The notes under the pieces are model-generated. The model did not search any database, was not told where the DNA came from, and was given only the letters and a program-made list of their open reading frames with translations. A stretch of DNA of 43,105 nt from assembly GCA_022824005.1 (NCBI GenBank), contig JAJEBG010000038.1, positions 1 to 43,105 on the forward strand, given 5' to 3'. Shown here in pieces: positions 17,301 to 25,920 of the stretch. A program made the translations under genes and the position numbers. The stretch's first letter is position 1. Each line of letters opens with the position of its first letter. This DNA is from Paracoccaceae bacterium (GTDB lineage: Bacteria; Pseudomonadota; Alphaproteobacteria; Rhodobacterales; Rhodobacteraceae).

Positions 17301-17976
17301 TGAACAATCGCGCCTCTTTCAACCACAGATCCATGATTCCGCCCTCATTGACGAGATCGTCTTCGACGGATTGGATAAAGCAGGCGTGGGGTTGAGGCCG
17401 TTGATAGGCACTTGTTGATTTATTCACTTTCTTTGTTTTTTCATCGACAAAGAAATGACCTTGGCTCGGCCCTTCTATCCCGTATGCCCAATGGAGGCCG
17501 GTATTGAACCATTGTGGCGAGTTGGGGGCCGCTTTCTGAGTTGCTAAAATATAGCGCATTTCATCGAAATATATTTGGGCATCGTCTTGGGAAGAGAAAT
17601 ATCCATGTTTCCAACCCCAATAGGCCCAAGCCCCCGCGAGGCGATCAAAAACCTGTTTGGCCGAGGTCTCAGAGCCCATCCGGTCTGGTTTTGGCGTTTC
17701 AGTGAGCGCCTTCTCATCAGCTACTGACCGCCACAAGAACCGAGGGACGTTTTTTTCATTTATTCGGCGCAATTTGGTCGGAACGCCGGCTTTTCGAAAA
17801 TATTTTTGAGCAAGCACATCGGCGGCGACTTGGCTCCAAGATGACGGAACCTCAAAATCTTCAAGGCAGAAGACGATTGAACCATCCATATTGCGGATTT
17901 CTGACCGTCTACGGGTGAATTCGATGCCTGAATAGGCATCGCCGTTGGCTTGTGTAAAAACTCGGTTCAGTTTCAT
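14341..17976 (-). CDS. nrdJ: Class II (adenosylcobalamin-dependent) ribonucleotide reductase
   Basis: A 1211-residue NrdJ reducing ribonucleotides with an adenosylcobalamin radical, so DNA synthesis here needs B12. Seen: the N-terminal domain with [25 protein letters not shown] carrying the first active-site Cys, the central [19 protein letters not shown] with the NPCSE radical/acid-base motif, [20 protein letters not shown], and a C-terminal tail with clustered cysteines (ACSECG and CMYCTTCG) typical of the zinc or redox tail of alphaproteobacterial NrdJ. The length matches the long alphaproteobacterial form. The ATG has GAGGAG upstream. I did not recognise a cobalamin riboswitch or NrdR box in the 5' region. 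Confidence 0.96.
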   Translation of the reverse strand: MKLNRVFTQANGDAYSGIEFTRRRSEIRNMDGSIVFCLEDFEVPSSWSQVAADVLAQKYFRKAGVPTKLRRINEKNVPRFLWRSVADEKALTETPKPDRMGSETSAKQVFDRLAGAWAYWGWKHGYFSSQDDAQIYFDEMRYILATQKAAPNSPQWFNTGLHWAYGIEGPSQGHFFVDEKTKKVNKSTSAYQRPQPHACFIQSVEDDLVNEGGIMDLWLKEARLFKFGSGTGTNFSNVRGINEPLASGGKSSGLMSFLKIGDSAAGAIKSGGTTRRAAKMVICDIDHPDIEEFVNWKMREEQKVASLVCGSQVTEQCLKDLFKAIQTWDGEVEKACDPKTNQNLRAAIRQAKKLQVPPTYIVRVLQYARQGYTDIDFDTYDTQWESEAYATVSGQNSNNSVRVTDQFLHAVEQDGQWPLLARTNGRETKRLAARQLWEDVGHAAWACADPGIQFHDTINSWHTCPEDGEIRGSNPCSEYMFLDNTACNLASLNLLAFQREKQFQHDEYIHAIRLLTLTLEISVTMAQFPSREIADLSYRFRTLGLGYANIGGLLMSMGIPYDSDEGRALCASLTALMCGESYAVSAEMASELNSFPGYRKNSTHMLRVIDNHRKAAHGEEEGYHNMSTPPVPLDAANCPDKRLVDLAREAWDRALSMGKKHGFRNAQTTVIAPTGTIGLVMDCDTNGIEPDFALVKFKTLAGGGHFKIINQSVTKALAALNYSDAQIADIVRYAVGHASEDNSAIDNAPHINSETLQGFGFSQTEISSIKQHIRSAFDIRFVINPFTVGENFCRDILGIATEKLQEPTFDLLKHLGFSEQQIDEANDYLCGARTLEGAPHIQDKHLPIFDCAIRCGHKGQRRLSVASHIKMMAAAQSFISGAISKTVNMPAEATIEDCKMAYHQSWQLGLKAIALYRDESKLSQPLSSTINGFEDVEQIGEDSHPQARVVDTVRQVVETQIIRQRRNLPQRRKGYTQKAMIGSHKVYLRTGEYQNGELGEIFIDMHKEGAGFRAMMNNFAIAVSIGLQHGVPLDTFVNAFVFTRFEPSGVVSGNETIKQATSIIDYIFRELGVSYLDRTDLAHVEPEGFRFDHLDEETGGGKQDTTESSPSESLDVQKALIKATSAGYTRNRIPFANQQNDGTTKEVAAAMTSSAPLAADDGSTMVVEDHRSLARMQGFEGDACSECGNFTLVRSGTCMYCTTCGTTTGCS

Positions 17977-18383
17977 CTTGTTATCCTCTCCTCTAAATTT
18001 TCAAGATCATGATTGACAAGAACCAATCCATCTTTTGGGACCGAACGTTAATCCTGAAAATCCATAACGCGACCCCTTCGTTCAGTCGTCTCTCTAGTCC
18101 GAATGGGATGCCAACCTGATTCGATACATTTCTTCGTGAGACTGGTTGCCAATCACTGCCTACACGAAACCGAAACCAAGCCACATTTCATCTATTGCAG
18201 CACAAGTTCTAGTTGTTTCAGCAGCTAGATTACTACATACAGGACTCTTTGAATCAGCGATGTGAAATCAAATGTCAAGTCTAAAAAATTTTTTTTTTGA
18301 CTAAATCGTTTCGGCACATTTTGTCTTTAGACTTCGCGGGCCGGAAATCCTGGGCCAAAATCACACAAAATGAGCCGCGTACA
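17977..18383. other. nrdJ 5' region and edge of IS1595 relic
   Basis: About 400 bases with no gene. The nrdJ promoter must lie here on the minus strand, but no convincing -35/-10 pair stands out. Near 18279-18303 an A-run followed by a T-run is bracketed by AGTC and GACT, which could be a remnant end of the adjacent insertion sequence. Confidence 0.4.
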
Positions 18384-19020
18384 ATGGCAAAGGCACCTAG
18401 AACATCTCACCGTGAGGGACAATCCCTGCAGGAAATTTCAGACATGTTCCGCAACGAGAAATCGACCCGCGATTGGCTCGATTCAGCGCGGTGGCCCAAA
18501 GGCTCCTATTTGCCCGAAGTGTGCCTCCTTCAACGCCGAGTCCGGCATCAAGTACAAGACCATGAGGTACCCTTGCCGTAACTGTACGAACGAAAGCAGC
18601 AAGAGTGAGACCATGTTCACGCTGCGCCACGACTCGCTCATGGAGATCACCGGTAATCTCTTATCGCGCATCGGCAGTCGGCATCTACCTGGTCTCTGCA
18701 AACATCAAGGACATTTTGTCCATGCAGCTGCACCTTGAACTTAAAGATCGGACAGAATGCGGCATGGTTCACACTCCACCGTCTACACGTGGCGTTCTAT
18801 GAAAACCCGAACATTTTTGCCGTTACAATCGGAGCCGATGAAAGCCATTTCGGCGAAAAAAAAGAACAAGCACGCGAAAGACAAGTCGCGGGCAGGCCAT
18901 GGTCCTGTCGGTATAACGGTAGTTGTCGGGGTGAAGAATCGGGAAAACAACAAGGTTGCATCGAACACTCGACATTGGAAGAGGTATGTCTTCAGGGCGG
19001 CGGATGGTGTGGCGTTCCTC
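18384..19020 (+). pseudogene. IS1595-family transposase, multiply frameshifted
   Basis: Seen: an ATG at 18384 opens the family's N-terminus (MAKAPRTSHREGQSLQEIS). The match then moves among the three plus frames: ICPKCASFNAESGIKYKTMR with the zinc-ribbon CPKC, then AVGIYLVSANIKDILSMQLH, then LKIGQNAAWFTLHRLHVAFY, then KKKNKHAKDKSRAGHGPVG and TVVVGVKNRENNKVA. At least four frameshifts are needed. Known: IS1595 transposases have an N-terminal zinc ribbon and an ISXO2-like DDE core of about 300 residues. Inference: it is long dead. The C-terminal part with the HTNGxES motif is not recognisable, so the end at about 19020 is approximate. Confidence 0.8.
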
Positions 19021-19726
19021 TATGACACGAGGCTTCGTTTCTTGAAGAATGGACCGAACACTGGAAAAAGGTGCACCCATGTCATGCGCGATGGTGTTTC
19101 GGGGCGAAGACGACAACAGATTTCAAAGCGTGTTTTTGAAATTTGATACAGTGGTCTGTTTGCCGCACTTGCGAGACAAAGACGTGGGAGCGCATGAACA
19201 TGTGACAGATGATGAAGCAAATGCGGGTGATCTTCTCAGTCAGCGTTGTGGCATGGACGAACAGAGGGGAGCGCAATGAGCGACGGGGATAAGGCGAGAT
19301 ATCTGAAATCCCATACTGAGTTGTCAGATTCGTTTGCGGTCACGTTTAAGCCTAGCAGCTACCAGTTAAGCAAGGCGGACATGTAACGGGTGTACGATAT
19401 GCCAGGGTTATCACTTGACGAAATACGTTTTTCCGGCCGTTCAAGATTGTGCGCGAGGACTCCGAATGTGACTAAACGATATAGTCCCCAAAAGTTAACT
19501 CGCATCTCGTGTTCAAAGGCAATGGAAAGTACGGTGGGCGGATAATTTGGCGGACAGCAAAAGGCCTCTCTATCGCCGACATTTCTACGAGGGGGTCTTT
19601 AGCGCGAATTACGATGTCAAACTGATCATTATGGGCGGAGTCTGAACTGTGGCTTGGGGCCGAGGCTGAAATCAACCAGGCCACTATCCTCGTTAGCGGT
19701 GATGGGCAGAGGGGAGAATAAGAAAT
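19021..19726. other. Degraded or noncoding stretch before tRNA-Pro
   Basis: About 700 bases with no recognisable gene. It probably includes the decayed 3' half of the IS1595 relic. A 36-codon frame at 19276-19386 starts at ATG after an AGGGGAG ribosome-like site (it begins MSDGDKARYLKSHTELSD), but I recognise no family and cannot support it as a gene. Confidence 0.4.
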
Positions 19727-19803
19727 TGGTCGGGGCGATTGGATTCGAACCAACGGCCTACGGCTCCCAAAGCCGTTGCGCTACCAGACTGCGCTACGCC
19801 CCG
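19727..19803 (-). tRNA. tRNA-Pro (anticodon TGG)
   Basis: On the minus strand the acceptor stem CGGGGCG pairs with CGCCCCG, the D-arm is GCGCAGTCTGGTAGCGC, the anticodon arm is CGGCT-TTTGGGA-AGCCG with anticodon TGG, and the T-arm contains GGTTCGAATCC. Discriminator A is followed by an encoded CCA. It is 77 bases with CCA, and the cloverleaf is complete. Confidence 0.97.
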
Positions 19804-19902
19804 CTCCTTCCGGTCGTTATCATGTCACCATTGGAAATAGCAATAGGTCGAGGGGCTCTGTGCTTTCGTTTTTGGCGAATCACTGAAGAGCAAAGGCTCC
19901 AA

Positions 19903-20409
19903 TCACAAAGGGTTTGCTGGGCAATTCCAAGCCGATTCTTGATGTGAAATTCCGGGATGTCGAATCTCAGTTCCTAGTCCAATTCCATAGAGTTCAGCCA
20001 AACCGCCATTGATCTCTAAGACAGCAAGGATGTGATCACCCCCCAAAATACTTTCGGTGCTGAGTGGTGTGGCCCTGTCCTTTTTGTGAACCAAAATGCC
20101 GCGCGCATCAAAGAACAGGATATCCAATGGAATCAGCGTGTTCTTCATCCAAAAGCTTGCTGTCACGGGCGCGTCAAAAATGAACAACATGCCGTGATTT
20201 CGATCTAAACTGACACGATTCATCAATCCGACCGAGCGCGACTCTGGGGTATCGGCGACCTCCACATTGAAGGTCGCGATGCCCCAGTCACCACGAAGAT
20301 CGACTCGATCCCATTCACATTGACGCTGAGCCGAAAAAGCACCAGCCGCGACAGAAAGAAAGAGAGCCCCAAGGGTTAACGTGAACCCAAGTCGGCTCCT
20401 TCTATTCAT
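19903..20409 (-). CDS. DUF192 family exported protein
   Basis: A 168-residue protein of the DUF192 family, function unknown. Seen: an N-terminal signal peptide (basic MNRRSR, hydrophobic core, likely cleavage near AFSAQ, about residue 27), then the DUF192 signature segments SRSVGLMNRVSLDRNHGMLF, SFWMKNTLIPLDILFFD and AVLEINGGLAELYGIGLG. It is predicted periplasmic. The ATG overlaps the stop of the cold-shock-domain gene by four bases (ATGA), so the two are translationally coupled; this pair is frequent in alphaproteobacteria. No catalytic residues are known for the family. Confidence 0.9.
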   Translation of the reverse strand: MNRRSRLGFTLTLGALFLSVAAGAFSAQRQCEWDRVDLRGDWGIATFNVEVADTPESRSVGLMNRVSLDRNHGMLFIFDAPVTASFWMKNTLIPLDILFFDARGILVHKKDRATPLSTESILGGDHILAVLEINGGLAELYGIGLGTEIRHPGISHQESAWNCPANPL

Positions 20410-20975
20410 TCAAGGATGTCAGTATCTTCAAGTTCAACATCGTATTCCGGCGGCGGTGGATCATCCATCATCACCGACTCCCACGGTCGAATCTCTGTGA
20501 CCATCTTACCGCGCGGACCTTCACCCGTTCGAACCGCGACCGCCTCTCCCGCTTGGAGATCCGATATCAGACATTGCCGAAGCGTCTCCATATGGACAAA
20601 GACATCCATTGGATTGCCGAAAATCGTAACGAAACCAAATCCTCTGGTCTTGTCAAACCATTTGATTCTGGCTGGAAGAAAGGGGCCTGTTGCTGCCGAT
20701 AGGTTGACGCAATGCGTCGCGCCCATAGGCGGAGGCTCGTCCTGTAACGGGTTTTCAGAAGGCGTTATCGAGAGAATCTCTGTGGCCTGTAAACCCCGTG
20801 GAGACTCTTGTACGATAAGCTCAACCTGAGAACCCTCATAGATAACACTTTGCCCAAAAGCGCGCAAAACATTGATGTGAATCAATATGTCTGGGCCGGG
20901 GGCGTCTGGTATGACGAACCCGAAGCCTTTAGCCGCGTTAAACCATTTTACGCGACCCTGTACCTTATTCTGAAT
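20406..20975 (-). CDS. Protein with two cold-shock domains; start codon unclear
   Basis: A nucleic-acid-binding protein with two cold-shock (OB-fold) domains. Seen: the first domain begins with GRVKWFNAAKGFGFVIP and continues DILIHINVLRAFGQ; the second has ARIKWFDKTRGFGFVTI and VFVHMETLRQC. Both keep the RNP1-like KGFGFV/RGFGFV and VFVHM/LIHIN motifs. The first domain is coded before the TTG at 20885, so a start there would cut away RNP1. The frame is open upstream to a stop near 20991 but has no ATG, GTG or TTG. An ATT at 20975, eight bases after AAGGGA, is the best candidate; an out-of-frame ATG at 20980 would need a frameshift. The coordinates use the ATT. It is followed, overlapping, by the DUF192 gene. 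Confidence 0.75.
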   Translation of the reverse strand: MQNKVQGRVKWFNAAKGFGFVIPDAPGPDILIHINVLRAFGQSVIYEGSQVELIVQESPRGLQATEILSITPSENPLQDEPPPMGATHCVNLSAATGPFLPARIKWFDKTRGFGFVTIFGNPMDVFVHMETLRQCLISDLQAGEAVAVRTGEGPRGKMVTEIRPWESVMMDDPPPPEYDVELEDTDILE

Positions 20976-20990
20976 TTCATTAGTCCCTTG

Positions 20991-21317
20991 TCAATCTTGG
21001 GCCGAGCCCAATTTAGCTATTCGGCGCCCCTGCGCCAAACTTCAATTTATCATAGAATAGATACAACTATTTATCAACATTAAATTAAAATTTTCTCAAT
21101 CTGTGTCGCAATAAAACTTGATGGAAAGTTTAGCGACACGTCTGCGATCTTTCCCGCTTGCGGTTGGACTAAAGGTACCTTTATTTTTCCGAAATGAATT
21201 TTCGAGATCCCACGAAACCACTTATTGCCGAGCCGAAATCAAACTCACCGGCCTGCATGCATGGATGCGGGATTCAGGGGTCTGTCAGGACAATCATGCC
21301 GGTTTGGATGAAGCCAT
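20991..21317. other. Intergenic region upstream of the cold-shock-domain gene
   Basis: About 330 bases between pdxH (its end at 21318) and the CSD gene, both on the minus strand. It contains a strong hairpin (21103-21139) and a 14-base perfect palindrome TAAAGGTACCTTTA (21170-21183). The stretch next to the CSD gene is very AT-rich and probably carries its promoter. No gene is seen. Confidence 0.5.
21103..21139 (-). terminator. Hairpin between pdxH and the CSD gene
   Basis: GTGTCGC pairs with GCGACAC (7 bp), and the inner AAACTT pairs with AAGTTT around a short loop. On the minus strand it lies 179 bases past pdxH and is followed by AT-rich sequence. It could terminate pdxH transcripts or act as an RNA element of the cold-shock-domain gene; the sequence does not decide. 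Confidence 0.45.
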
Positions 21318-21923
21318 CTATGGAAAAAGACGCGTCACATTCCATTGATCATTCGGTGTGGCTCTCCGCCACACAAATCGATCGTGAAGGCGATGTTCAC
21401 CGTCGCGCCAGAACTCCATTTCAATCGGCGATAATCGATACCCACCCCAGAAGTCTGGACGTGGAGGGGTATGGCCATGGGTTTCGGTGGCGTGAGCGAG
21501 CCGGTCTTCCAACTCTTGCCTCGACGACAAAGGCGATGACTGATCAGAGGCCCAAGCTCCGAGCCGACTTCCCAACGACCGAGAGGCAAAATAGTCATCG
21601 GCCAATTCACCTGATTCTTTGACCACCGGCCCCCTCACTCTGACCTGTCGGCGCAAGGACTTCCAATGCAGTGCCAACGCTGCCTTGCCCGCCCCCTCAA
21701 TCTCTTTTGCCTTGGTGCTCGTATAGTTGGTGAAGAAGACCACATCGTTGGTTCCAACAATCCTTAGAAGAACCATACGGACATTGGGTAATAGCGATTC
21801 GTCAACCGTCGCTAGCGCGGCCGCATCCGGATCGTTGATTTCTGATAACTTGGCTTCGTCCATCCAGCGCCGCAAAAGTTCAAATGGATCATCTCCAGCA
21901 AAAACACCCTCTCGTCCAGACAT
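21318..21923 (-). CDS. pdxH: Pyridoxamine 5'-phosphate oxidase
   Basis: An FMN enzyme oxidising pyridoxine or pyridoxamine 5'-phosphate to pyridoxal 5'-phosphate, the last step of PLP formation and salvage. Seen: the N-terminal [20 protein letters not shown], the FMN-binding segment [51 protein letters not shown], and the C-terminal signature [11 protein letters not shown]. The length is 201 residues from the ATG at 21923, which has GAGGAG seven bases upstream; the frame extends 27 codons further without homology. It is transcribed divergently from fabI, with about 100 bases between the starts. Confidence 0.94.
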   Translation of the reverse strand: MSGREGVFAGDDPFELLRRWMDEAKLSEINDPDAAALATVDESLLPNVRMVLLRIVGTNDVVFFTNYTSTKAKEIEGAGKAALALHWKSLRRQVRVRGPVVKESGELADDYFASRSLGSRLGAWASDQSSPLSSRQELEDRLAHATETHGHTPPRPDFWGGYRLSPIEMEFWRDGEHRLHDRFVWRRATPNDQWNVTRLFP

Positions 21924-22023
21924 TGGATACTCCTCAAGCCGTAATGACACGCCAATTGTATCTATTGAAGCCGCTCGGCGATTCCCATAAACTGCGGAAG
22001 TCATTTATGTCTTGAGGTGCTCA

Positions 22024-22845
22024 ATGATGTCAACGGCTTTAATGTCAGGTAAACGGGGTTTGATCATGGGGGTTGCCAATGACAAGTCGATCGCTTGGGG
22101 AATCGCCAAAGCCTGCTCGGAACAGGGCGCAGAACTTGCTTTCTCATTCCAAGGGGAACCTTTTCGTAAGCGGGTTGAACCCCTCGCTTCATCCATAGGG
22201 AGCGATCATTGTTTCGAATGTGATGTAACATCTGGTGAGTCGCTCGATCAATTATTTGACCGCCTCGGTGAGATATGGGGCCATCTTGACTTTGTTGTCC
22301 ATGCCATTGGTTTTTCGGACAAGAATGAATTGCGAGGCCGTTATGTTGACACATCAGCTGAAAATTTTCAGCGGACACTTGACGTGTCGACTTATTCCTT
22401 TACCGCGGTGGCTTGCCGAGCGGAAAAACTGATGCCAAGCGGCGGCGCATTGTTAACTCTGACGTATTACGGGGCAGAGAAAGTCATGCCTCACTACAAT
22501 GTCATGGGTGTGGCAAAAGCGGCCCTCGAGACGTCCGTACGCTATCTCGCCGCTGATCTAGGCCCGCAAAATATCCGCGTCAATGCCATATCAGCTGGCA
22601 CCATCAAAACTCTAGCGGCTTCGGGGATTGGCGATTTTCGCTATATCTTAAAATGGAACGAATTGAACTCCCCATTGCGCCGCAATGTCCACCAATCAGA
22701 AGTGGGTCAATCCGCCCTCTACCTTTTGTCCGATTTAGGCTCCGGCGTGACAGGTGAAATTCTGCATGTCGACGCCGGCTATCATGTGGTGGGTATGAAA
22801 CGTGCAGATGCGCCTGATATTGATGTAGTGACAGGGAGAAAGTAA
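22024..22845 (+). CDS. fabI: Enoyl-[acyl-carrier-protein] reductase (NADH)
   Basis: The FabI-type short-chain dehydrogenase that reduces trans-2-enoyl-ACP in fatty acid elongation, the target of triclosan-like inhibitors. Seen: the N-terminal NAD motif [19 protein letters not shown], a stretch [19 protein letters not shown], the catalytic Tyr-x6-Lys region [20 protein letters not shown], and the C-terminal [18 protein letters not shown]. Length is about 273 residues. The ATG at 22024 (or the next codon, also ATG) has GAGG six bases upstream and is preferred over a TTG at 22012. It is followed two bases later by gpt and probably shares its transcript. Confidence 0.95.
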   Translation: MMSTALMSGKRGLIMGVANDKSIAWGIAKACSEQGAELAFSFQGEPFRKRVEPLASSIGSDHCFECDVTSGESLDQLFDRLGEIWGHLDFVVHAIGFSDKNELRGRYVDTSAENFQRTLDVSTYSFTAVACRAEKLMPSGGALLTLTYYGAEKVMPHYNVMGVAKAALETSVRYLAADLGPQNIRVNAISAGTIKTLAASGIGDFRYILKWNELNSPLRRNVHQSEVGQSALYLLSDLGSGVTGEILHVDAGYHVVGMKRADAPDIDVVTGRK

Positions 22846-22847
22846 GC

Positions 22848-23339
22848 ATGGTTGATGACAAAAAGGTGAAGAGTTTTGTCGTCAGTTGGGACCAGTTACA
22901 TCGCGATGCCCGTGCCTTGGCTTGGCGTTTGGAAGGTATGCAACAATCAGGTCAACTCTGGACACGCATTGTGGCGGTGACACGAGGGGGCATGGTACCC
23001 GCCATGATCGTGGCGCGAGAACTCGACATCCGAGTTGTCGATTCGATTTCTGTCCGCTCTTACGATGAACAAACGCAATCGGATCCTGTAGTCATTAAAG
23101 AAAATGTGTTGCAAGACTCAAAGAACACACTGGTTGTCGATGACCTCGTGGATACGGGACGAACTTTAGAGTTAATCCGCACCCTCCTTCCTCAGGCGCA
23201 TTACGCGACCATCTACGGCAAACCCCTCGGATGTTCCTTTGTTGATACGTTTATCACTGAAGTGAGCCAAGATACCTGGATTTATTTTCCATGGGATACG
23301 GCGCTTCGATATGTTGGCCCGGTACGGGGCGAGTCATGA
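22848..23339 (+). CDS. gpt: Xanthine(-guanine) phosphoribosyltransferase
   Basis: A 163-residue purine salvage enzyme adding PRPP to xanthine, guanine or hypoxanthine. Seen: the PRPP-binding motif [13 protein letters not shown] (about 99-111), [19 protein letters not shown] near residue 45, and the C-terminal WIYFPWD typical of the XGPRT group. It begins two bases after the fabI stop, so the two genes are tightly coupled. Size and motifs are normal, and a cytosolic peripheral location is typical for the family. Confidence 0.92.
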   Translation: MVDDKKVKSFVVSWDQLHRDARALAWRLEGMQQSGQLWTRIVAVTRGGMVPAMIVARELDIRVVDSISVRSYDEQTQSDPVVIKENVLQDSKNTLVVDDLVDTGRTLELIRTLLPQAHYATIYGKPLGCSFVDTFITEVSQDTWIYFPWDTALRYVGPVRGES

Positions 23340-23399
23340 ATCAATCAACACCGGCTCTCAACGGAGGCAAACCGTTGATCAAAACTGTGGATTTGACTG

Positions 23400-24710
23400 G
23401 TGATTTCTAGATATCAAAGACCCGATATGGCGGCCATTTGGTCAGACAAAAACCGCTTTCAAATAATGTTTCAAATTGAGTTGCTCGCGGCCAAAGCCAT
23501 GGCGGAGGCGGGTCGTGTGCCAATGACATTTTATCATTCGCTAAACAAGATCTCACCTGATCAAATTGATCCCAAGAGAGTGGCCGAATTAGAACGCAAG
23601 ATTCGCCATGAAACGGTCGCTCTGCTGACCCATATTGAAGAATTGGCGGGGCCTGATGGGGTCAGATTCCTCCATTTGGGAATGACCTCTTCAGATGTTC
23701 TTGATACCTGTTTGAGCTTACAACTCAATCAAGCCGCCGATTTGATCATTGATGGCATTGACGGGCTTTGCGACGCACTAAAAATCCAAGCCCAAAACCA
23801 CAAATTGACCTTGTGTGCTGGACGCAGCCACGGCATGCATGCCGAACCCACGACCTTTGGCTTGAAAATGGCTCAAGCTTTCGCCGAAATGCGGCGCAAC
23901 CGGGCGCGGATGGTCTCGGCTCGGCAACAAATATCTTTTGGTGCTGTTTCGGGCCCCGTCGGCACTTTCTCTCATATTGACCCACAAATTGAGGCACAAA
24001 TTTGCCAAAGTTTGCATCTCAAGCCTGAACCGATTTCGACGCAAGTGATTCCACGAGACCGACACGCGGCCTATTTTTCAACGTTGGGTGTAATCTCATC
24101 TTCATTGGAGCGGATAGCGATTGAACTGCGCTCGTTGCAACGAACTGAAATTGGCGAAATTGAAGAGGCTTTTGGCACTGACCAGACGGGTTCGTCAGCC
24201 ATGCCACACAAAAAGAATCCCATACTGGCCGAAAATATCACTGGATTGGCACGGTTGATTCGTGCTCAGGTCTTGGCCGCGTTAGAGAATGTTTCTCTTT
24301 GGCATGAGCGGGATATGTCGCATTCCTCCGTGGAGCGGATGATTGCCCCCGATATGACCCTAGCCCTCGATTTTGTTTTGCACCGCATGACCGGGATTAT
24401 CACCCATATGAATGTCCGCAAAGATCGGATGCAGGACAATCTCACTTTGACAAAAGGTCGGTATCATTCCCATAGAGTATTGACAGCGTTAGTGGATGCA
24501 GGTGCCACCCGCTCTGAGGCCCATCGCCTTGTTCAAATCAATGCAACTCGCGCCGAGGCTGAGGACATTCCTTTTATATTGGCTCTTGAGTTAGATAAGA
24601 GCATCACATCCTATCTCCCCCATAAGGTATTGCGATCGCTATTTGATGATGATCATTACACGCGAAATATCGAGACCCTTTTCCATCGAATCTTCGCTCC
24701 CGAACAGTGA
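23400..24710 (+). CDS. purB: Adenylosuccinate lyase
   Basis: A 436-residue fumarase/aspartase-superfamily lyase acting twice in purine synthesis, on SAICAR and on adenylosuccinate. Seen: an N-terminus ISRYQRPDMAAIWSDKNRF, the HLGMTSSDVLDTCLSLQL region, AGRSHGMHAEPTTFGLKMA with a catalytic His, and the superfamily signature GSSAMPHKKNPILAENI, whose flexible loop carries the catalytic Ser. It starts at a GTG (23400) that matches the usual N-terminal alignment, but no strong ribosome site is visible. It lies 60 bases after gpt on the same strand. Confidence 0.95.
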   Translation: MISRYQRPDMAAIWSDKNRFQIMFQIELLAAKAMAEAGRVPMTFYHSLNKISPDQIDPKRVAELERKIRHETVALLTHIEELAGPDGVRFLHLGMTSSDVLDTCLSLQLNQAADLIIDGIDGLCDALKIQAQNHKLTLCAGRSHGMHAEPTTFGLKMAQAFAEMRRNRARMVSARQQISFGAVSGPVGTFSHIDPQIEAQICQSLHLKPEPISTQVIPRDRHAAYFSTLGVISSSLERIAIELRSLQRTEIGEIEEAFGTDQTGSSAMPHKKNPILAENITGLARLIRAQVLAALENVSLWHERDMSHSSVERMIAPDMTLALDFVLHRMTGIITHMNVRKDRMQDNLTLTKGRYHSHRVLTALVDAGATRSEAHRLVQINATRAEAEDIPFILALELDKSITSYLPHKVLRSLFDDDHYTRNIETLFHRIFAPEQ

Positions 24711-24713
24711 TGA

Positions 24714-25034
24714 TCAGGATGGCTTATCTTGTTGAATTTGCGTGACCGCGGTTTCGTGCGTCTTTGCCATGGCTTCACGAATTTCAGTCTCTGTGGATAG
24801 GTCGGCTAAATCAGCTTTGACCTTACGAAAGACATCTTCACGGCCGGGTTCTTCGAAATCAGCGTTGATGACGCTTTTAACATAATTCTTGACCGCCTCG
24901 CCGGTCAGATTCAATTTTTCCGCGGCCCACTCTCCGAGCAACTTGTTGGCGCGCACATCAACTTTGAAACGCAGGGCTTCATCATGCGCGTGCTTCTTCT
25001 CGAAGGCGTCCCTGCGGTCATCGAATGATTCCAT
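24714..25034 (-). CDS. DUF1476 protein (zeta-type F1-ATPase inhibitor)
   Basis: A 106-residue helical protein of the DUF1476 family. Known: in Paracoccus and relatives this family is the zeta subunit, which inhibits ATP hydrolysis by F1Fo ATPase; the family is essentially alphaproteobacterial. Seen: the conserved N-terminal start FDDRRDAFEKKHAHDEALRF, then VDVRANKLLGEWAAEKLNL and a mainly acidic helical C-terminus. The ATG at 25034 has GGAGG upstream; an earlier ATG nine codons upstream lies outside the conserved region. It converges with purB, with three bases between the stops, and is the last intact core gene before the degraded region. Confidence 0.9.
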   Translation of the reverse strand: MESFDDRRDAFEKKHAHDEALRFKVDVRANKLLGEWAAEKLNLTGEAVKNYVKSVINADFEEPGREDVFRKVKADLADLSTETEIREAMAKTHETAVTQIQQDKPS

Positions 25035-25225
25035 TTCTCGATACCTCCACTCGTTCAACAAAATATGAATGATCCGACATCAATTTGCAAGGTGAGTGTG
25101 TGAAGGGGACTTTGGCATATTCTGCCCTTTCCTCGTTCAATTTTTATAAAAATTGTCGATTAAGGTGACAAATTCTCTAAACTATCGTGAAGATCGCCGT
25201 AACCTATCAGTCGCCAAATATATCT

Positions 25226-25773
25226 TTATTCCAATCTCTTAGCATAAGTTTCTGCCAAAGACCTTAAGGCCGGATAGTCGGTTTGCGCCAAATATACCAG
25301 TTGTTCATAATGGCGGAAATACGTCGATTTCAATTCTGAATGCCGATCAAGTCCCAACGGTTTCCATACGAAGGCCTCAAATTGCCGCACGAGAAAATCC
25401 GTCAGATAGAAAGATGTCATGGTTTCGTTGTCACGCTGAGCAAAGCAGACGTTGCCATCAAAAAATGAGTAGCAATGCGGCCCTTCTATCATTTTGACCC
25501 GCAGTTTTTTACACATCTTTTGCACCAAACTGCCGGTTCTACAATCGGTGTAGACGACAAAATGGAGTGATATTGTTTTCGGTAGCGCAAGACAGTCTGT
25601 TCGACCGAAGCGAAAATTTTCTCAGGCGTCGAATGAAGTTGCGCCGGCAAACAGATCAATTCGAAATGAGTTCAACTATTGATACGGATAAGAAAAAGAA
25701 TTTCTCGGGCCAACGCGCCGCAGGCGATCAGGAGAGTCGAGGCGTTTTGACGGCGTTGACTGACAATGGCCAT
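25226..25773 (-). pseudogene. DUF1638 protein, broken by a stop and a frameshift
   Basis: Seen: an ATG at 25773 opens a frame with the family N-terminus LLIACGALAREILFLIRINS, then a TGA, then in the same frame FELICLPAQLHSTPEKIF. A frameshift near 25552 leads to FVVYTDCRTG, IEGPHCYSFFDGNVCFAQ and SFYLTDFLVRQFEAFVWKPL, ending with LVYLAQTDYPALRSLAETYA. Correcting both gives about 180 residues, near full length. Known: DUF1638 genes often stand beside corrinoid methyltransferase genes (MttB/MtbC type). A corrinoid fragment sits directly upstream here. Inference: it is the dead remnant of a methylated-amine or betaine demethylation locus. Confidence 0.75.
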
Positions 25774-25920
25774 TTTTTCAACCCATAATACCATGAACGG
25801 TTTGCCCCAAGAATATTGCGTTTGCGCGCCATACACGCTTTGGCGGTCTCGACCGCGACGGTGTCATCTCGGCAATAAGCATCGGCCCCAATCGCTTTAC
25901 TAAATTCGTATCTGCTCGAA
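25728..25920 (-). pseudogene. Corrinoid (B12-binding) protein, C-terminal remnant
   Basis: Seen: the minus strand reads FSKAIGADAYCRDDTVAVET followed by AKACMARKRN, matching the last helix-turn region of MtbC/MttC-type cobalamin-binding proteins (family form F...IGADGYxxDA...AVxxAK). The match stops abruptly at about 25915, where plus-strand glpD sequence begins, so the Cobalamin-binding DxHxxG region is missing. The frame runs on into the start of the DUF1638 gene. Inference: a deletion or rearrangement removed everything upstream. The assignment rests on a segment of about 35 residues. Confidence 0.55.

Noticed and set aside
17977-18250. Cobalamin riboswitch upstream of the B12-dependent nrdJ.
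   Set aside because: I could not find the conserved B12-box (GCCACTG-like) in the leader on the minus strand.
18279-18303. A-run followed by T-run bracketed by AGTC/GACT as a Rho-independent terminator.
   Set aside because: No GC-rich stem; more likely low-complexity DNA at the edge of a decayed insertion sequence.
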